A DNA stretch of 64,000 nucleotides from Prostheceraeus crozeri (lineage: Eukaryota; Platyhelminthes; Polycladida; Euryleptidae), in assembly GCA_907163375.1 (NCBI GenBank), contig CAJQUW010014378.1, forward strand, positions 217,766 to 281,765, in the 5' to 3' direction. The notes under the pieces are model-generated. The model had not been told where the DNA came from. It was given only the letters and a program-made list of their open reading frames with translations, and did not search any database. Made by a program: the position numbers and the translations under genes. Of this stretch, positions 51,472-62,511 are shown in pieces (position 1 is the first letter of the stretch; each line of letters begins with the position of its first letter).

Positions 51472-52176
51472 GTGACTAAAAATATTTCTTTAAAAGTGGA
51501 AGAAACAAAAATGGAAGAAACCGCAAGAATGTATCCTTCGTTATCATATGAACGTAGTTCTACTTTAATGGACATTGAAAAAATGAATAAAGAAAAACAC
51601 AAAGATAGAGTTAGGTATATGAAAGATAAGGAATCTCAATTATTATTAAGATTAGAGCATTATAAAAAATTAAGAAAGAGATGGACTAATGTTAAGAATG
51701 TAACACAAGGAATTGGCATATTCTTAACAATAAGTTTAGGCGCTCTCACTATTGTTATATCTTCTGGTGTTTTAGTAATTCCAGTAGTTGCTACAGCTTT
51801 AACAGGTACGGGTGTTTTTGCAACTTCACTTGTTACAATGTTAGATAAATCTTTAATAACTAAGAAACGAAAATCATTAAAAACTAAGCATTTACATATT
51901 AAAGAAGTCTATGATAAACTACATTACTACTTTCAAAGAGTATGTGATGATAATGTTATTACGTTAGATGAGATTGAAAAATTTGATAAAATTGCTAATA
52001 AAGCTAATAAAACGCCATTTCATTTAAAGTCCGAAAAAGTTGATGATAAGAATAAACAGGATGGCAAAATTTCTAGTGATGGCAAAATTTCTAATGAAGA
52101 AAATGACAAAATTTTTTTAGAAGAGCTAAAAACTTTAAGCGAAAATTTAAGCAAAACTTTATTAAACAAAACTTAA
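51472..52176 (+). CDS. Polinton-associated membrane protein, copy 2
   Basis: Nearly identical to 45853-45140: the two hydrophobic segments and the KKRKSLKTKHLHIKEVYDKLHYYF region match. The ATG used by the TIR copy of Polinton 1 is GTG here, so translation probably starts at the Met at 51511 (MEETARMYPSL) rather than at 51472, where the frame opens with MTKNISLK. It is on the plus strand beside the left TIR, mirror-placed to the Polinton 1 gene. Otherwise intact. Confidence 0.72.
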   Translation: MTKNISLKVEETKMEETARMYPSLSYERSSTLMDIEKMNKEKHKDRVRYMKDKESQLLLRLEHYKKLRKRWTNVKNVTQGIGIFLTISLGALTIVISSGVLVIPVVATALTGTGVFATSLVTMLDKSLITKKRKSLKTKHLHIKEVYDKLHYYFQRVCDDNVITLDEIEKFDKIANKANKTPFHLKSEKVDDKNKQDGKISSDGKISNEENDKIFLEELKTLSENLSKTLLNKT

Positions 52177-52282
52177 AGCGAAAAGATGTCAAACAACAAA
52201 GCAATAAAAAAATAATTTGTTCAGTAAAATGTTTTTGCTGTATTCCAATGTTACCACAAAATTCAAATATTATATTTTAAAA

Positions 52283-53105
52283 ATGGATAAAATTAGAGCT
52301 GATAATTTTAAAAGAATAAAACAATTAGAAGAGTTAATAAAACAAAGAATATTATGAAAGAAAATCATCTTCAACATAGAATGATAAAAGCTGGTATTCA
52401 ATCTGATATGTTTGAAAAAATGCAGCACACCGAGCAAATAAAAACTGATTTTAAAAAAACTATGAAACCATTTAAAACTCTTGAAAAAGAACTTACAAAT
52501 AATGATTAACAAATTGATATAACAGATCCAGAGCACAAAACTATATTAGATGACTATGGATTACTAGAATCAAACATTAATAAGAAATTACCAAAATCTA
52601 TGCAATTTGAACATTCTATCTCATTTATAGATGGAAAAACAATACCTAGATTTTATCTCGGACAAAAAGAAATATTTCCACAACCTTTTCGAGGTTTAAT
52701 TTTTCACCAGATAAATCTCCTTTTAATTTAGATAGAAATTTTGTTGATCTTTTAAGAGGAGCAGATTTAAATAATTATGCTGTAGAAGATCTCATAAAAT
52801 ATAAAGCTATGTTAGATAGAGTAGGTGCAGTAAAATCTCTTAGACGTTATAAACAATTAGAAAATTTATTATCAACGGGAGTTAAAGTAGGAAAAGGTTT
52901 ATCTGAAAAACAGAAAACAGAAACAACTGTATTTTTACCAGATGATCCACAAGAATTACTAAATAGATTAAATATTTTAATATCGGCAATAAAAGAAGGA
53001 CATAATTCTAGTTTCAATGAAATTCATGCTATATTGAAAAGACTATTAGAAAAGAAGATTCTAAATGAAGAGGATTATAAAAGTATAACGAACCGAATGT
53101 TCTAG
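52283..53105 (+). pseudogene. Broken copy of the conserved Polinton protein (42261 homologue)
   Basis: Starts MDKIRADNFKRIKQLEEL, then a missing base near 52350 shifts the frame, a TAA falls near 52507 in the original frame, and another base is missing near 52705. The last third (52809-53105) is open and matches GAVKSLRRYKQLENLLSTGVKVGKG. It ends ITNRMF with a stop inside a double-hairpin insertion at 53089-53116. Confidence 0.88.
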
Positions 53106-53116
53106 GGCTTCGCCCG
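53089..53116 (+). repeat. Double-hairpin element at a gene 3' end
   Basis: CGAACCgaatGTTC, TA, GGGCttcGCCCG. Same insertion point as the compound element at 43078-43140 in Polinton 1, but a different sequence. Confidence 0.85.
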
Positions 53117-53183
53117 TAGCTGAAATATGTTGTTGTTTTTAATTTTTTTATAAAAAATGTTTATCTAAAATTTTAACTAAAAA

Positions 53184-53972
53184 ATGTGTTCAGCAGATTT
53201 AGACAAAATTAATAATCATTTAGAAAATCTAACAGAGATTTTGGGTTCATCAAAATTTAGTACGACGTTAAAAATTATAACAACTACTTCATCACACACT
53301 TGTAATTTAGAACCCATTCTACATTTGGAACGAAATAAAAATTATCAAATTGCACTGACTAGTTTCTCTACATTTAACACTATTCAAAACGTTATCAAAG
53401 ATGTGAATGATCAATTTAGATATTCCACTGATAAAGGCAAAACATGGAAAATACAAACTTTTCTTCCTGGTTCTTGCGAAGTTGAATCAATATCAAATGA
53501 AATTGAGAGACATTTAGGTATACCATTTAAAGATAAGAAACAATTACATTTTGCAGTTGAACCGGCAGTTAATAAATTTTCTCTTACTTTAGACGAAAAT
53601 CATCAAGTTGATTTTAATCATGATAGATCATTGTCAAAGCTATTAGGATTTAATAAACAAACCTATAGTCAAGGTTACCATTTAGGTGAGAAGATTCCAA
53701 AAATAACTGAAATAAATTCAATTGTTGTACATTGTGACATTATTGAAGGAGGATATATAAATGGTAAATTGTCAAATTTAATATTCAGTTTTCCAGCTTT
53801 TACTGTACCCATTGGTTGTAGATTAAATGTAATTCCACAAACATTAATATATTTCCCTATTACAAGAAAAACTATTAACAACATTAACATTAGAATCACT
53901 GATGAAAAAGGACAAGAAATAAATTTTGAAGGTGAAGAGATTATGATAGATCTTTTGGTTCGGGAGGTATAA
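53184..53972 (+). CDS. Minor capsid (penton-like) protein, copy 2
   Basis: 262 residues, intact, differing from the Polinton 1 protein at only about seven positions (for example Gln/Arg near residue 55, Leu/Gln near 94, Tyr/Cys at two places). It lies in a three-gene block that is inverted relative to Polinton 1. Role as in the 43217 gene: predicted penton of the virion. Conservation here contrasts with the broken genes on either side. Confidence 0.72.
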   Translation: MCSADLDKINNHLENLTEILGSSKFSTTLKIITTTSSHTCNLEPILHLERNKNYQIALTSFSTFNTIQNVIKDVNDQFRYSTDKGKTWKIQTFLPGSCEVESISNEIERHLGIPFKDKKQLHFAVEPAVNKFSLTLDENHQVDFNHDRSLSKLLGFNKQTYSQGYHLGEKIPKITEINSIVVHCDIIEGGYINGKLSNLIFSFPAFTVPIGCRLNVIPQTLIYFPITRKTINNINIRITDEKGQEINFEGEEIMIDLLVREV

Positions 53973-54058
53973 ACTCCCACGCGAAGCTAGAGAAGTTTAA
54001 TTTTCTTCTTCTTCTTTAAAAATAAAAATAAAATAAAAATAATTTTTTTTATTAAAAA

Positions 54059-54825
54059 ATGAGTGAAGTGCCCCCATTAAATAAAAAAAAACTCAAATTT
54101 AATCATCATCCAAATTTATCTAATAAAGTTTTGTCAGTTATTTGTGGAAGATCAGGCTGTGGAAAAACGTATCTATTATTTAAAATTTTAACGACTCCAA
54201 ATTTTTTGGATTATAGCAATCTTATAATTTATACAACAACAGCAGAACAACCCGTCTATCAATTTTTAAAATATGGATTTGAAAATAATCTTAAAAAACA
54301 GCAATTGCTTCATTATTCAAAGAATATGAAAAATCTGAAGATGAAGAAGAAATAAGTTCGTGGTGTGAAGAAGCAGCAAAAAATAATCAGTTAGTTGAAA
54401 CCAATAAAAATAAGCATATAAAGATACAATTAATAGATGATAGTGGTAATATGCAAGATCCTAGTAAACTAGATAAAACAATGAAACATTGTGTAATTTT
54501 TGATGATTGTGTTAATGATAGAAATCAGTCAGTTCAGAGAAATTATTTCACAAGAGGTAGACATAATAACTGTAGTGTATTTTATTTAACACAAAGTATG
54601 TATTCATTAGATGGAAGTGTTATTAGAAAGAATGCAAATATATTTATACTATTTGAAATAAATGCAAGAAACTTAAGTGATTTGTTAAGAGCTTTATGCG
54701 TAAGAAATAAAGATGAATTTAAACAATCGTGTAATAATGCTTGGTCAAAAGATTATGGCTTCATTACAATTAATATTGATAAAAAAATTCATGATAGAGT
54801 TATCGAACATTTGTTTGCCGAGTGA
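54059..54825 (+). pseudogene. Packaging ATPase, copy 2, frameshifted
   Basis: Starts MSEVPPLNKKKLKFNHHP, keeps Walker A (GRSGCGKT) and, in the second part from 54451, Walker B (CVIFDDCV) and the FTRGRHNNCSVF block. One base is missing in an A-run near 54295, splitting the gene. Otherwise close to the intact gene at 44163-44951. Confidence 0.88.
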
Positions 54826-55994
54826 TAAAAATATACAAATATAGTGTTATAATATTTTTTATTTTTATTTTATGTATATATCAAATTTGACTATCTTAGA
54901 AATTAGAAAATTAAAAAGGTGAAGTAGTTATTCCATCAGGTAAAATTTTTCTTTTATCATCAAATGGATCTAATGCTAATTTATGTTCTTCTTTTAAATA
55001 CATTTTATGTTTTTTTGAATTAAGTCTATAATTACATGCTGTTTTTATTTCATTATTAAATGATACATTTTTATAATCTTGAAATGTTATTTGATTAGCC
55101 ACTGATGCCTTTGAAATTCCTTTTAATGTTTTATGTGTTTTAATATTATTAGTTATGTTATAACAATAACATTTAGATTTTAAAAATATAGCTTCTGTTA
55201 TGAAATCTTCATTTCCTTCTAATTCATCTTTTACTTTACATAAATCAGAAGGATGAATGATATCTTTTATTTTATCTATTTCTTCATCAAGTGTAGAATT
55301 ATACGGTATTGTTAATTCTAAGGAAATAGAATCGGTATCTGTAAAGTGTAATTTATAGTTTTTGCCATAAGCAGGTGCTAAATAATCATATATAAATCTA
55401 TACATAAATAGGTTAGCTAATTCTAATATAGTGAATCCTATAAAATTAAACTTATCATGTTTTACGCTGATTCGACGTAAATGTACAGCACATAGTTCAT
55501 CACTAAATCTAGTAGTTCTTTTATATGTAGGTTTCCTTGTTAAATTTTGAAACCTATCTTTATCATAAACTATTTCAATATTTTGTCTATTACGCACATT
55601 TTCTAAAGTCTTACCATAAAATGCATTATTCATTAATTTGAAGAACACGTTTCCAAAATCATCTTTATTTCTTTTAGCTATTTTACGTTTTCAATATTGA
55701 ACTCTATATAATCTTTTAACCACCTAGATTTTCTATACACTAGTTTCCGGTGAATTTTTGTGAGAATCATTCCATGTTCTAAATACCAATCTAGCATTCT
55801 TCCTTCAACAACATACTTTCCTTTATTACTTTGTGTTAACATAAGTTTTTTTGTTGGTCTGTATTTCTTAGGAATTATAGATTTTTGATAATCTGAAAAA
55901 TCTTCTATATTGGGAATTTTGTTTTCGGGACAGAAAGGAAAATATTTTGTTTTATCTTTTATTTCATCAGGGTATACTAAATCAACTTCATATA

Positions 55995-57387
55995 CAGTGT
56001 GATCATAAAGTCACTGTGGGATTACAATTCACTATACATGAAAAGTGAGTGAGTTTAAACGATAACTACTTATGAAAATGAAAAGAGCATGACTTAAAGT
56101 TTTGTTTTATGACATGAAAAGGCCGACTGAATTCAATTTGAGGTTTTCGAGTTGTCAGGATGAAAAAGGCATTATCAAGCTCTTATATGAGCATCGTAAT
56201 CAAGCACGAAATGCGATGAATTTCATACGCTCACATTTGCACACAAGTAACGCAGCTACGTCTTCTTTTTGAGGAAATTCAGGCGTATGACACTGCGACC
56301 AATCAGGATTTCGCCCTAAAGAATCTTTAATTCGACAGACTTTTTAAGAAGGTGACTGAAATCAGTTCAAAAATGGATGTTCAGCAGCGCATGTTGTTTG
56401 ATGGCAAAATTTGAATCCGTAAACCGTGTTAGAAGAGAATTACGAAATCGGAAATGGAATAATGTTCCTCATGAGAATTCCATTAGAAATCTTTTCAAGA
56501 GATTTTGTGATACTGGAGGCTTTAAAGATGCATAAAGAGGTGGTCGACCATCATTCGATGATAAGAAGCCAAAGCAAATCTCCGAGATTATTCGTAAAAC
56601 AACCCTCAACATCAATTCGCCAAGCAGCTTCAGCTACAAGCTGTTCTTACGGTTATGTTCACACTGTAGTGAGACATGATCTAGGGCTCTTTCCTAACAA
56701 ATTGCAAGTAACACAAGGGCTACACGAAGACGATTGCGAGTCAGCATGGGTGAGAGTTTACTGCAAAAAATCCTACGAAGATGAAGACTTCTTCGATAAA
56801 ATTATTTTTCGGACGAATGTTGTGGGCCGCTATGTCTCCTGATATTTCCCCTTTGGACTTTTTTGTTTGGGGATTCTTGAAAAATAAAGTGTTTGTCTCA
56901 CAACCGAGAAGTTTACAACAGCTGAAAGACAGCATTTGATCCACCAAGTTTCAGAAATCACCTCCGCATTTGCCGCAATGCCATCAGTTCTTTCCGGAAA
57001 CGACCCCAACAGTGCATTGACAATCGTGGTAAGACCGCTGAACAATGACTTTATTTTGAAATTTCTTTCTTTGGTTTGAAAAATTTTGGATCTAGATACA
57101 TAAAAGCTTAAGAAAAGTGGAGCTTTACCGAAAGTTTTCATTTAGAATTGAAATGATCCATGGATAGGAGGTAATTATATGAAATGCATGTATTTTTATC
57201 GGTCAAAATATTTAATTGAATTTAATTTGAATTTGGCAAATTGAAAAAGTCGATAATACAATTTTATGTTTTATTCATTAAATTTATGATATTGGTTAAT
57301 ACTTTATTCTTATATACACCCTCTAGGAGTTATTGAACTCTATCATATTTGGCAATTAAACCCTACAGCGACTTTATGATCACCCTG
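55995..57387. mobile_element. Tc1/mariner-superfamily element (1393 bp) inserted in the polymerase gene
   Basis: Termini CAGTGTGATCATAAAGTCAC and CAGGGTGATCATAAAGTCGC (read inward) form the inverted ends, and TA lies on both sides (55993-55994 and 57388-57389), the superfamily's target duplication. It splits the polymerase between GGTTAT and TATGAAG. Compared with Polinton 1 the site lacks two nucleotides, so a small change accompanied insertion. Confidence 0.9.
56370..57010 (+). pseudogene. Degenerate IS630/Tc1-type transposase
   Basis: Pieces in different frames show the helix-turn-helix region (VPHENSIRNLFKRFCDTGG.. then RGGRPSFDD) and the C-terminal DDE-domain end (MSPDISPLDFFVWGFLKNKVF). 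Central catalytic parts are missing or out of frame, and stops occur. Would once have mobilised the element at 55995-57387. Confidence 0.75.
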
Positions 57388-58088
57388 TATAACCATGATT
57401 ATAATTTCCATCATATGTTTTTTGATAATCAAGAATATTACACCATTCCATCTCACCTGTTGATAATTCTTGTATCATGCAAGAAGAATATAAGCTATTA
57501 AAATCATAATATAACAAATAGTTTTCTCTCATGAATTCATCAATTGCATTTTCACGTTCTACTCCTTCTCGTTTCGTTCGAAAAATTTCTAATATTTTTT
57601 CTTTTTCTTCTGGAGATAAAGGTTTCATTATTCCATAATCATCAGGATTTACTTTCTTATTATAACATTTAACATATCTATTACCTAAAACTGATGAAAC
57701 ACCACCTCTAATCCCAGATTCAAAAAATAATAATTTATCATATGTATTTTCTTTATAATGTTTAAGTTTAACATTTGTATGTTTTAATCCTGCTAACCAT
57801 GTTAAACCTGGTGTAGAATAACAATAACATGGATCTATTCCGTAATATTCTAAACACATATCACGAAAGTTTTCAAAAAGATCAGCATGGATTAATACAT
57901 CTATCTGAAGATATTTCATTGTATAATCATACATTGTTTTACAATTTAACTCTCTCCAATTTTTTTCAGCTTCTGCATAGTCTTCTTCAGATAATTGTGA
58001 TTTTTTAATGTTGATGTAAATTTATTTATTGGAGGAAGTTGTTTTTCTTCCATAATTTTATTCACAGAATAAAAATCTCCAGTTATAT

Positions 58089-58114
58089 CAGTCTTCGACT
58101 GTGATCCGCAGGCT
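58089..58114 (-). repeat. Hairpin insertion in polymerase copy 2
   Basis: A core with CAGTCttcGACTG flanked by AT-rich repeats; total insertion relative to Polinton 1 is 30 nt (10 codons, read as ACGSQSKTD plus one). Confidence 0.78.
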
Positions 58115-58489
58115 ATATACTCATACGGAAATATGCCTTTTAAAGGTTTTAAATTATATTTATTTAATATTTTACATTGTTCAGGCTTCAATGTTTTTCC
58201 CATAACATCTAATGAATAAGGAGTAAAAAATCTAAATGCATCTAAAATTCTAATACAACCTAATTGCATTGAAAAATATTCTTCTTCTCTTTTACATAGT
58301 ACATTTATTTGTTGTTGTTGTAATTTTTCAGATGAAAATAAATCTTTCATTACTAGATGGAAATCATATTTAGAAGCATTGTAGAAATATAAAGGAACAA
58401 AGTTATATTTAAATTTATTAGCATTAAGATTACAAGAATTATGTGCTGCACCTCTATATAATCCATTTAGATGATCATGATCTTTTACT

Positions 58490-58516
58490 TTGACGGCAGA
58501 GCCGTCGCTTCGCTTG
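58490..58516 (-). repeat. Hairpin insertion GACGGCagaGCCGTC in polymerase copy 2
   Basis: Adds eight codons (read RSDGSAV plus Lys) directly before the DHDHLNG zinc-patch motif; absent from Polinton 1. Confidence 0.75.
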
Positions 58517-58863
58517 TCAAGATATCTACCTCTGCCATTTTTATAATTTTTTGTAAATTCTTTTCCACAGTAATAACAATTTGTTGTTAACAATAACAAT
58601 TGTTTCATTAACAAAATTAATTTTTTCTTCATCCGTTAATGGCATCATTGGTATATTTGTTTCAAGCAATTGTGAAAAATAATTTTGCAATTCTTCTACT
58701 TTCATTGTAAACATTTCTGAACTATCTTCACCATAGTATTGATAATATCCTGATTTAAATAATTCAGGATAATTTGAATGAATGTACATTCCCCAACATA
58801 ATGGTTTTTGTTCAAATAAATATTTTTCTTTACTTTGTTCAGATGCACTTTTTTTATAATTAC

Positions 58864-58890
58864 AAACCGAAGGTTCTAGGGCTTGGCCCG
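58864..58890 (+). repeat. Double-hairpin element in polymerase copy 2
   Basis: ACCgaaGGT, TA, GGGCttgGCCC; orthologous to 39588-39615. Confidence 0.85.
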
Positions 58891-58920
58891 TATCATTTTC
58901 AGAATTATCATTTTCAGAAT

Positions 58921-58948
58921 CCGGCGAAGCCCTGGAACTTTCCGTTCG
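58921..58948 (-). repeat. Double-hairpin element in polymerase copy 2
   Basis: CGGCgaaGCCC then GGAACtttcCGTTCG; orthologous to 39530-39557. Confidence 0.82.
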
Positions 58949-60495
58949 ATTTTGTGTCATATTAACATTATATGCTTCGAAATCACAATAAATAGTAAAG
59001 GGTACTTTATTTTTCAAATAATGTCTATTATATATTAAATAATCATCTTAAGGAAAAGTATTTTCAACTGCTTCATTTTGTTGGCAATTCTCCAAATGTC
59101 TATTCATTTCTTCTTTAGTTCTAAAGCTCGTCATACATTGGAGACAAGGAAAATTATCATTATCTGAAATTTTTGTAAATATAGAAACATCTTTACACAA
59201 TATAAAATGACCCTGATAATATAATATATTCGCTTGTGCTGGTTGCTTTGTTTGTTTTAATTTTTCAAATTTATCTTTATATATTTCATGTGTTTCATCA
59301 ATTTGTCTTTGTAAATCTTTTTCAGACTGTTGATAATTTTGATTGAATATTTTCAGCTGTTGTTTATATTCATTATTATATTGTTCTTTATATTGTTGTT
59401 GACATTTTTTTAAACATTCATTTAATTCTTTATTTTCTTCATTATTTAATTCTTTATTGTCTTTATTGTCTTTATTTAATTCTTGAATCGTTTCTATCTT
59501 ATTTTGATATTTATGGCCGTATTCTTGTACTAATATTTTTGTTTGTTGTTGATAATCTGTTTTGCATTTTTGTAAACTTTCATTTAAATTTTGTAATTTT
59601 TGTTGATATTCTAAAGATAAAGATAGATAATCGGAATCATAATCATAATTATAATTACGTCCTTTATAATTATTATGATTAATCATTATCGGTGATAATG
59701 TTTTAACAACTTGAAATTTATATATGATGCGTGTAATTTTATGATGCATGTAATTTCCTCTATCATTATATACTATTTCTGATTGACATAAATTTTTATT
59801 ATTCAAATAAAATTTTTTTGAATCTGAGTAAAGTGGAGTAATTTTACCAATAGAAACATAAGTCACATTTAATTCAAAAACATTTACTTCTATTAAATTT
59901 TTATTCTTTTTATGAAACTTTTTTAACCTATTATAATCATATGGAAAATTCATGTAATCCATCAGAGAGATCAAATTCCTTTATGTATTCTTCTTTATTA
60001 TAATGACTTAGTCTCTCTTTGTGATATTCTGCAGGGATGTAAATGTGCTATAATACTCCACAGAAAACAATAATCATCTTCATTTTTTATGTTGATTATT
60101 TGTGTGTGAACTGAAAGGTAAAGGAACATAACTACCACCAGTATTATTTTTATATTTATCAATTACTATTTTCTTAGATAGTATTTTTAACAAATCTCCA
60201 ACCAGATTCACGTAACTGGGCTTCAATTATACAATTTTCTAATTTAAGTATCATTTGTTCAAATATGGGTTGTATATCATTTACATTATGAATTTCTTGC
60301 GAATTTGTAAAATGTCCTTGTATTATTTCTTCAGGAATTCCATCAGGTCCATTTTTTGTATAAAGTACTTCTACATTCATACAACAGTGAAAGATTTCTT
60401 AAATATTTTGAAAAAGTTTTTTAATACATTATAAAAAGTTTCATCGGTTTCATTATGTTCAACCGATTCATTAAATAAATATTTTATATCTGTTA

Positions 60496-60523
60496 CTGGC
60501 GAAGCCCTAGAACCTTCGGTTCG
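60496..60523 (-). repeat. Double-hairpin element in polymerase copy 2 (copy-specific)
   Basis: Core CTGGCgaaGCCC, TA, GAACCttcGGTTCG. The insertion adds exactly 30 nt compared with Polinton 1 (near 37938) and is read RTEGSRASP. Confidence 0.88.
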
Positions 60524-60612
60524 TTCCGCTTCATCGGTTTTTTTAGTTTCATCAAATTCATCTATCTCGTTAAATTCATCAGTATCGCTAAATAAATATC
60601 TTCCATCTGGTG

Positions 60613-60640
60613 CGGGCGAAGCCCTAGAACCTTCGGTTCG
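60613..60640 (-). repeat. Double-hairpin element in polymerase copy 2 (copy-specific)
   Basis: Perfect core CGGGCgaaGCCC, TA, GAACCttcGGTTCG. Adds ten codons relative to Polinton 1 (near 37863), read RTEGSRASP. Confidence 0.9.
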
Positions 60641-61020
60641 TACATGTTCATCTTCACTATTAAAAACTTTTTTATATTCCGAATGTGAATAATCATCAAA
60701 CATTTTTTTAACTTCTATATCAGTAGGTAATGTTTCTAGATAGTTTTTATAACTATTTAATTTTAATATATTTCCTTCATCAACTCGTTCTACATTTTGT
60801 AAATACAGTTTACTATTTAAATGAGATTGATAACTTCTTTTTGTTTGCAACTTTTTTTTACATAAGTTACAATAAAACTTAGTATTTTCCATTTTTTTAT
60901 TTTTTAAAGAAAAAAATTGTGTTTTAATTTTAGATATAAACATTCTAATATCAAGGTCTAGAGAGTTAATATATATTATTATATATTTCACGTTCTTTAG
61001 TTATTTTTTTTTCTTTATCA

Positions 61021-61080
61021 CATTAAGTTTTATCATATTAAGTTTTATCATATTAAGTTTTATCATATAACGTTTTATCA
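61021..61080 (-). repeat. 15-bp tandem repeat (ATTAAGTTTTATCAT)
   Basis: Four tandem units upstream of the polymerase gene start, similar in length and sequence style to the 45090-45149 array of Polinton 1. Confidence 0.8.
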
Positions 61081-61099
61081 AAAGATAATTTAAATTTAT

Positions 61100-61205
61100 T
61101 TTCACTAACTATTGATTCTTCATCATCATCATCAATTGATTCTTCATCATCATCATAAATTGATTCTTCGTCATCATAAATTGATTCTTCATCATCATCA
61201 TAAAT
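61100..61205 (-). repeat. In-frame acidic tandem repeat (ATTGATTCTTCATCATCATC)
   Basis: About five units on the plus strand encode ESI(Y/D)DDDE on the minus strand, an acidic C-terminal tail of the clamp-like gene. Confidence 0.75.
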
Positions 61206-61685
61206 TACACTTTTTGGGATTGGATACCATTCTCTTATTGGAATATCTAACTCTAAATTACATCTTTTATCTGATAATAATATAATAGAGAAAAATATTG
61301 GTCTTTGTTCTCTTTTGGAAAATTTAAGAACACCACCATAATCTGAATCACTTTTAGTTTTTTATTAAAGATGATAAAATTTTAAATTGATTAGATGTAA
61401 ATCCTAATTTAAATTTTGTAGACCAGACACATAGTTGTCGAACAGTATCTTCAACTATTCAGTCATTATTATTTTCAATTGTAAGAAAATGAAATTTAGA
61501 TAAATTTTGATTATATGTAGTATTAATATCATGTACATCAGTATGAGATATAAATTTTTCTTCACTTAAATTTTTATAATTACTTATATTTTTATAATCT
61601 TTCTTACCATTTACACCATTTTTAGATGTTTCAGAATCATCATCTATATTATTATCATCATTATTATCATAAGATTCTTTAAGAT

Positions 61686-61713
61686 CGGGCAAAGCCCTAG
61701 AACCTTCGGTTCG
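61686..61713 (-). repeat. Double-hairpin element in the clamp-like gene
   Basis: CGGGCaaaGCCC, TA, GAACCttcGGTTCG, read through in frame as RTEGSRALP. Confidence 0.88.
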
Positions 61714-62511
61714 TTTATTATGATTATGATTATGGACATTCTTAATAGTATAAGGTGTTGTCCACATATAAATTTTTTCTTGTTGAGCTAAGCCATTTAT
61801 GTAAGATTTTAATAAATTAATATTTAAATTGGAATACAATCCTATATATGTATCATCATCATATCTTTGCGGCATTTCTAATGTTTCTTGTTTATCAATT
61901 GTATCTCTATAATATACTTGACATAATAATTCTTCGTTATGCTTTTTACTCTCGATATGAATATTATATTGGTTTTGTTCATCAACAAATAATCTAATTT
62001 TTTCTTTTGAAAAGGATTTTAATTTTTTAACTAATTCTTTAATATTAATATAATTAATAATTTTAGTTTCTATCCAATCAGTATTACTAATCGGCAAAAC
62101 TGCTCTAATGAATCCATAAACATTATTATGACCTATTATAACCATATTTTCTTTATTTAATTCTACATATGCAACATCATTATATTTGCTTACAATCTCC
62201 ATAAATTTAATAAATGGATCACCTGGAAATAAACAATAGCTAGTTTCTATAGAAGGTAAACCTTTAGTCTGTTCTCTAAATATTTCGGCTTGTAATTGAA
62301 ATAAAATATTAACATCTATACATGGATTATTATTATTATTATCAAAACATTTATTTTCAAATCCCGTTGATCTCGTCGAATAAGAAGAACAGGATGATGC
62401 GGACGAATATAATTTTTTTTAATTTCCTTTATCCATTTTTTTATTTTTATTAGAAAAAAATTTATCTTTTTTATTTTTATTAGAAAAATTTTATTTTTTT
62501 ATTGTTAAAAA

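Larger units (their letters stand above)
54911..60892 (-). pseudogene. Protein-primed DNA polymerase B, copy 2, multiply broken and interrupted
   Basis: On the minus strand from ATG at 60892 (MENTKFYCNLCKKKL) to the end at 54911. The parts are 60892-60377, 60380-60174, 59974-59048, 59017-58541, 58632-57946, 57934-57388, then, after a 1.4-kb insertion, 55990-55650 and 55648-54911. Exonuclease (YCDFEAY), zinc patch (DHDHLNGLYRG), motif A (YYDFNSLYSS), motif B (MNNAFYGKT) and motif C are all recognisable; motif C reads FTDTDSIS. At least five frameshifts or stops separate the parts. The natural C-terminus (ending ITTSPF) is preserved here, unlike in Polinton 1. Six double-hairpin-type insertions are found inside. 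Confidence 0.9.
61085..62436 (-). pseudogene. Polinton 2-specific protein, possibly sliding-clamp-like, broken
   Basis: The ATG near 62436 opens a frame that meets a TAA at codon 6, then stays open to 61459, including MEIVSKYNDVAYVELNKENM, FIRAVLPISNTDW, INIKELVKKLKSFSKEKIRLFVD. The alternation of short strands with INIKELVKKLK recalls PCNA-type clamps, but I cannot confirm it. Further pieces in other frames continue to about 61085 (LKLGFTSNQFKILSSL, FSKREQRPIFFSIILLSD) and end in repeated acidic ESIYDDDE units. A double-hairpin element at 61686-61713 adds RTEGSRALP. Polinton 1 has no equivalent; a role with the polymerase is a guess. Confidence 0.5.
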
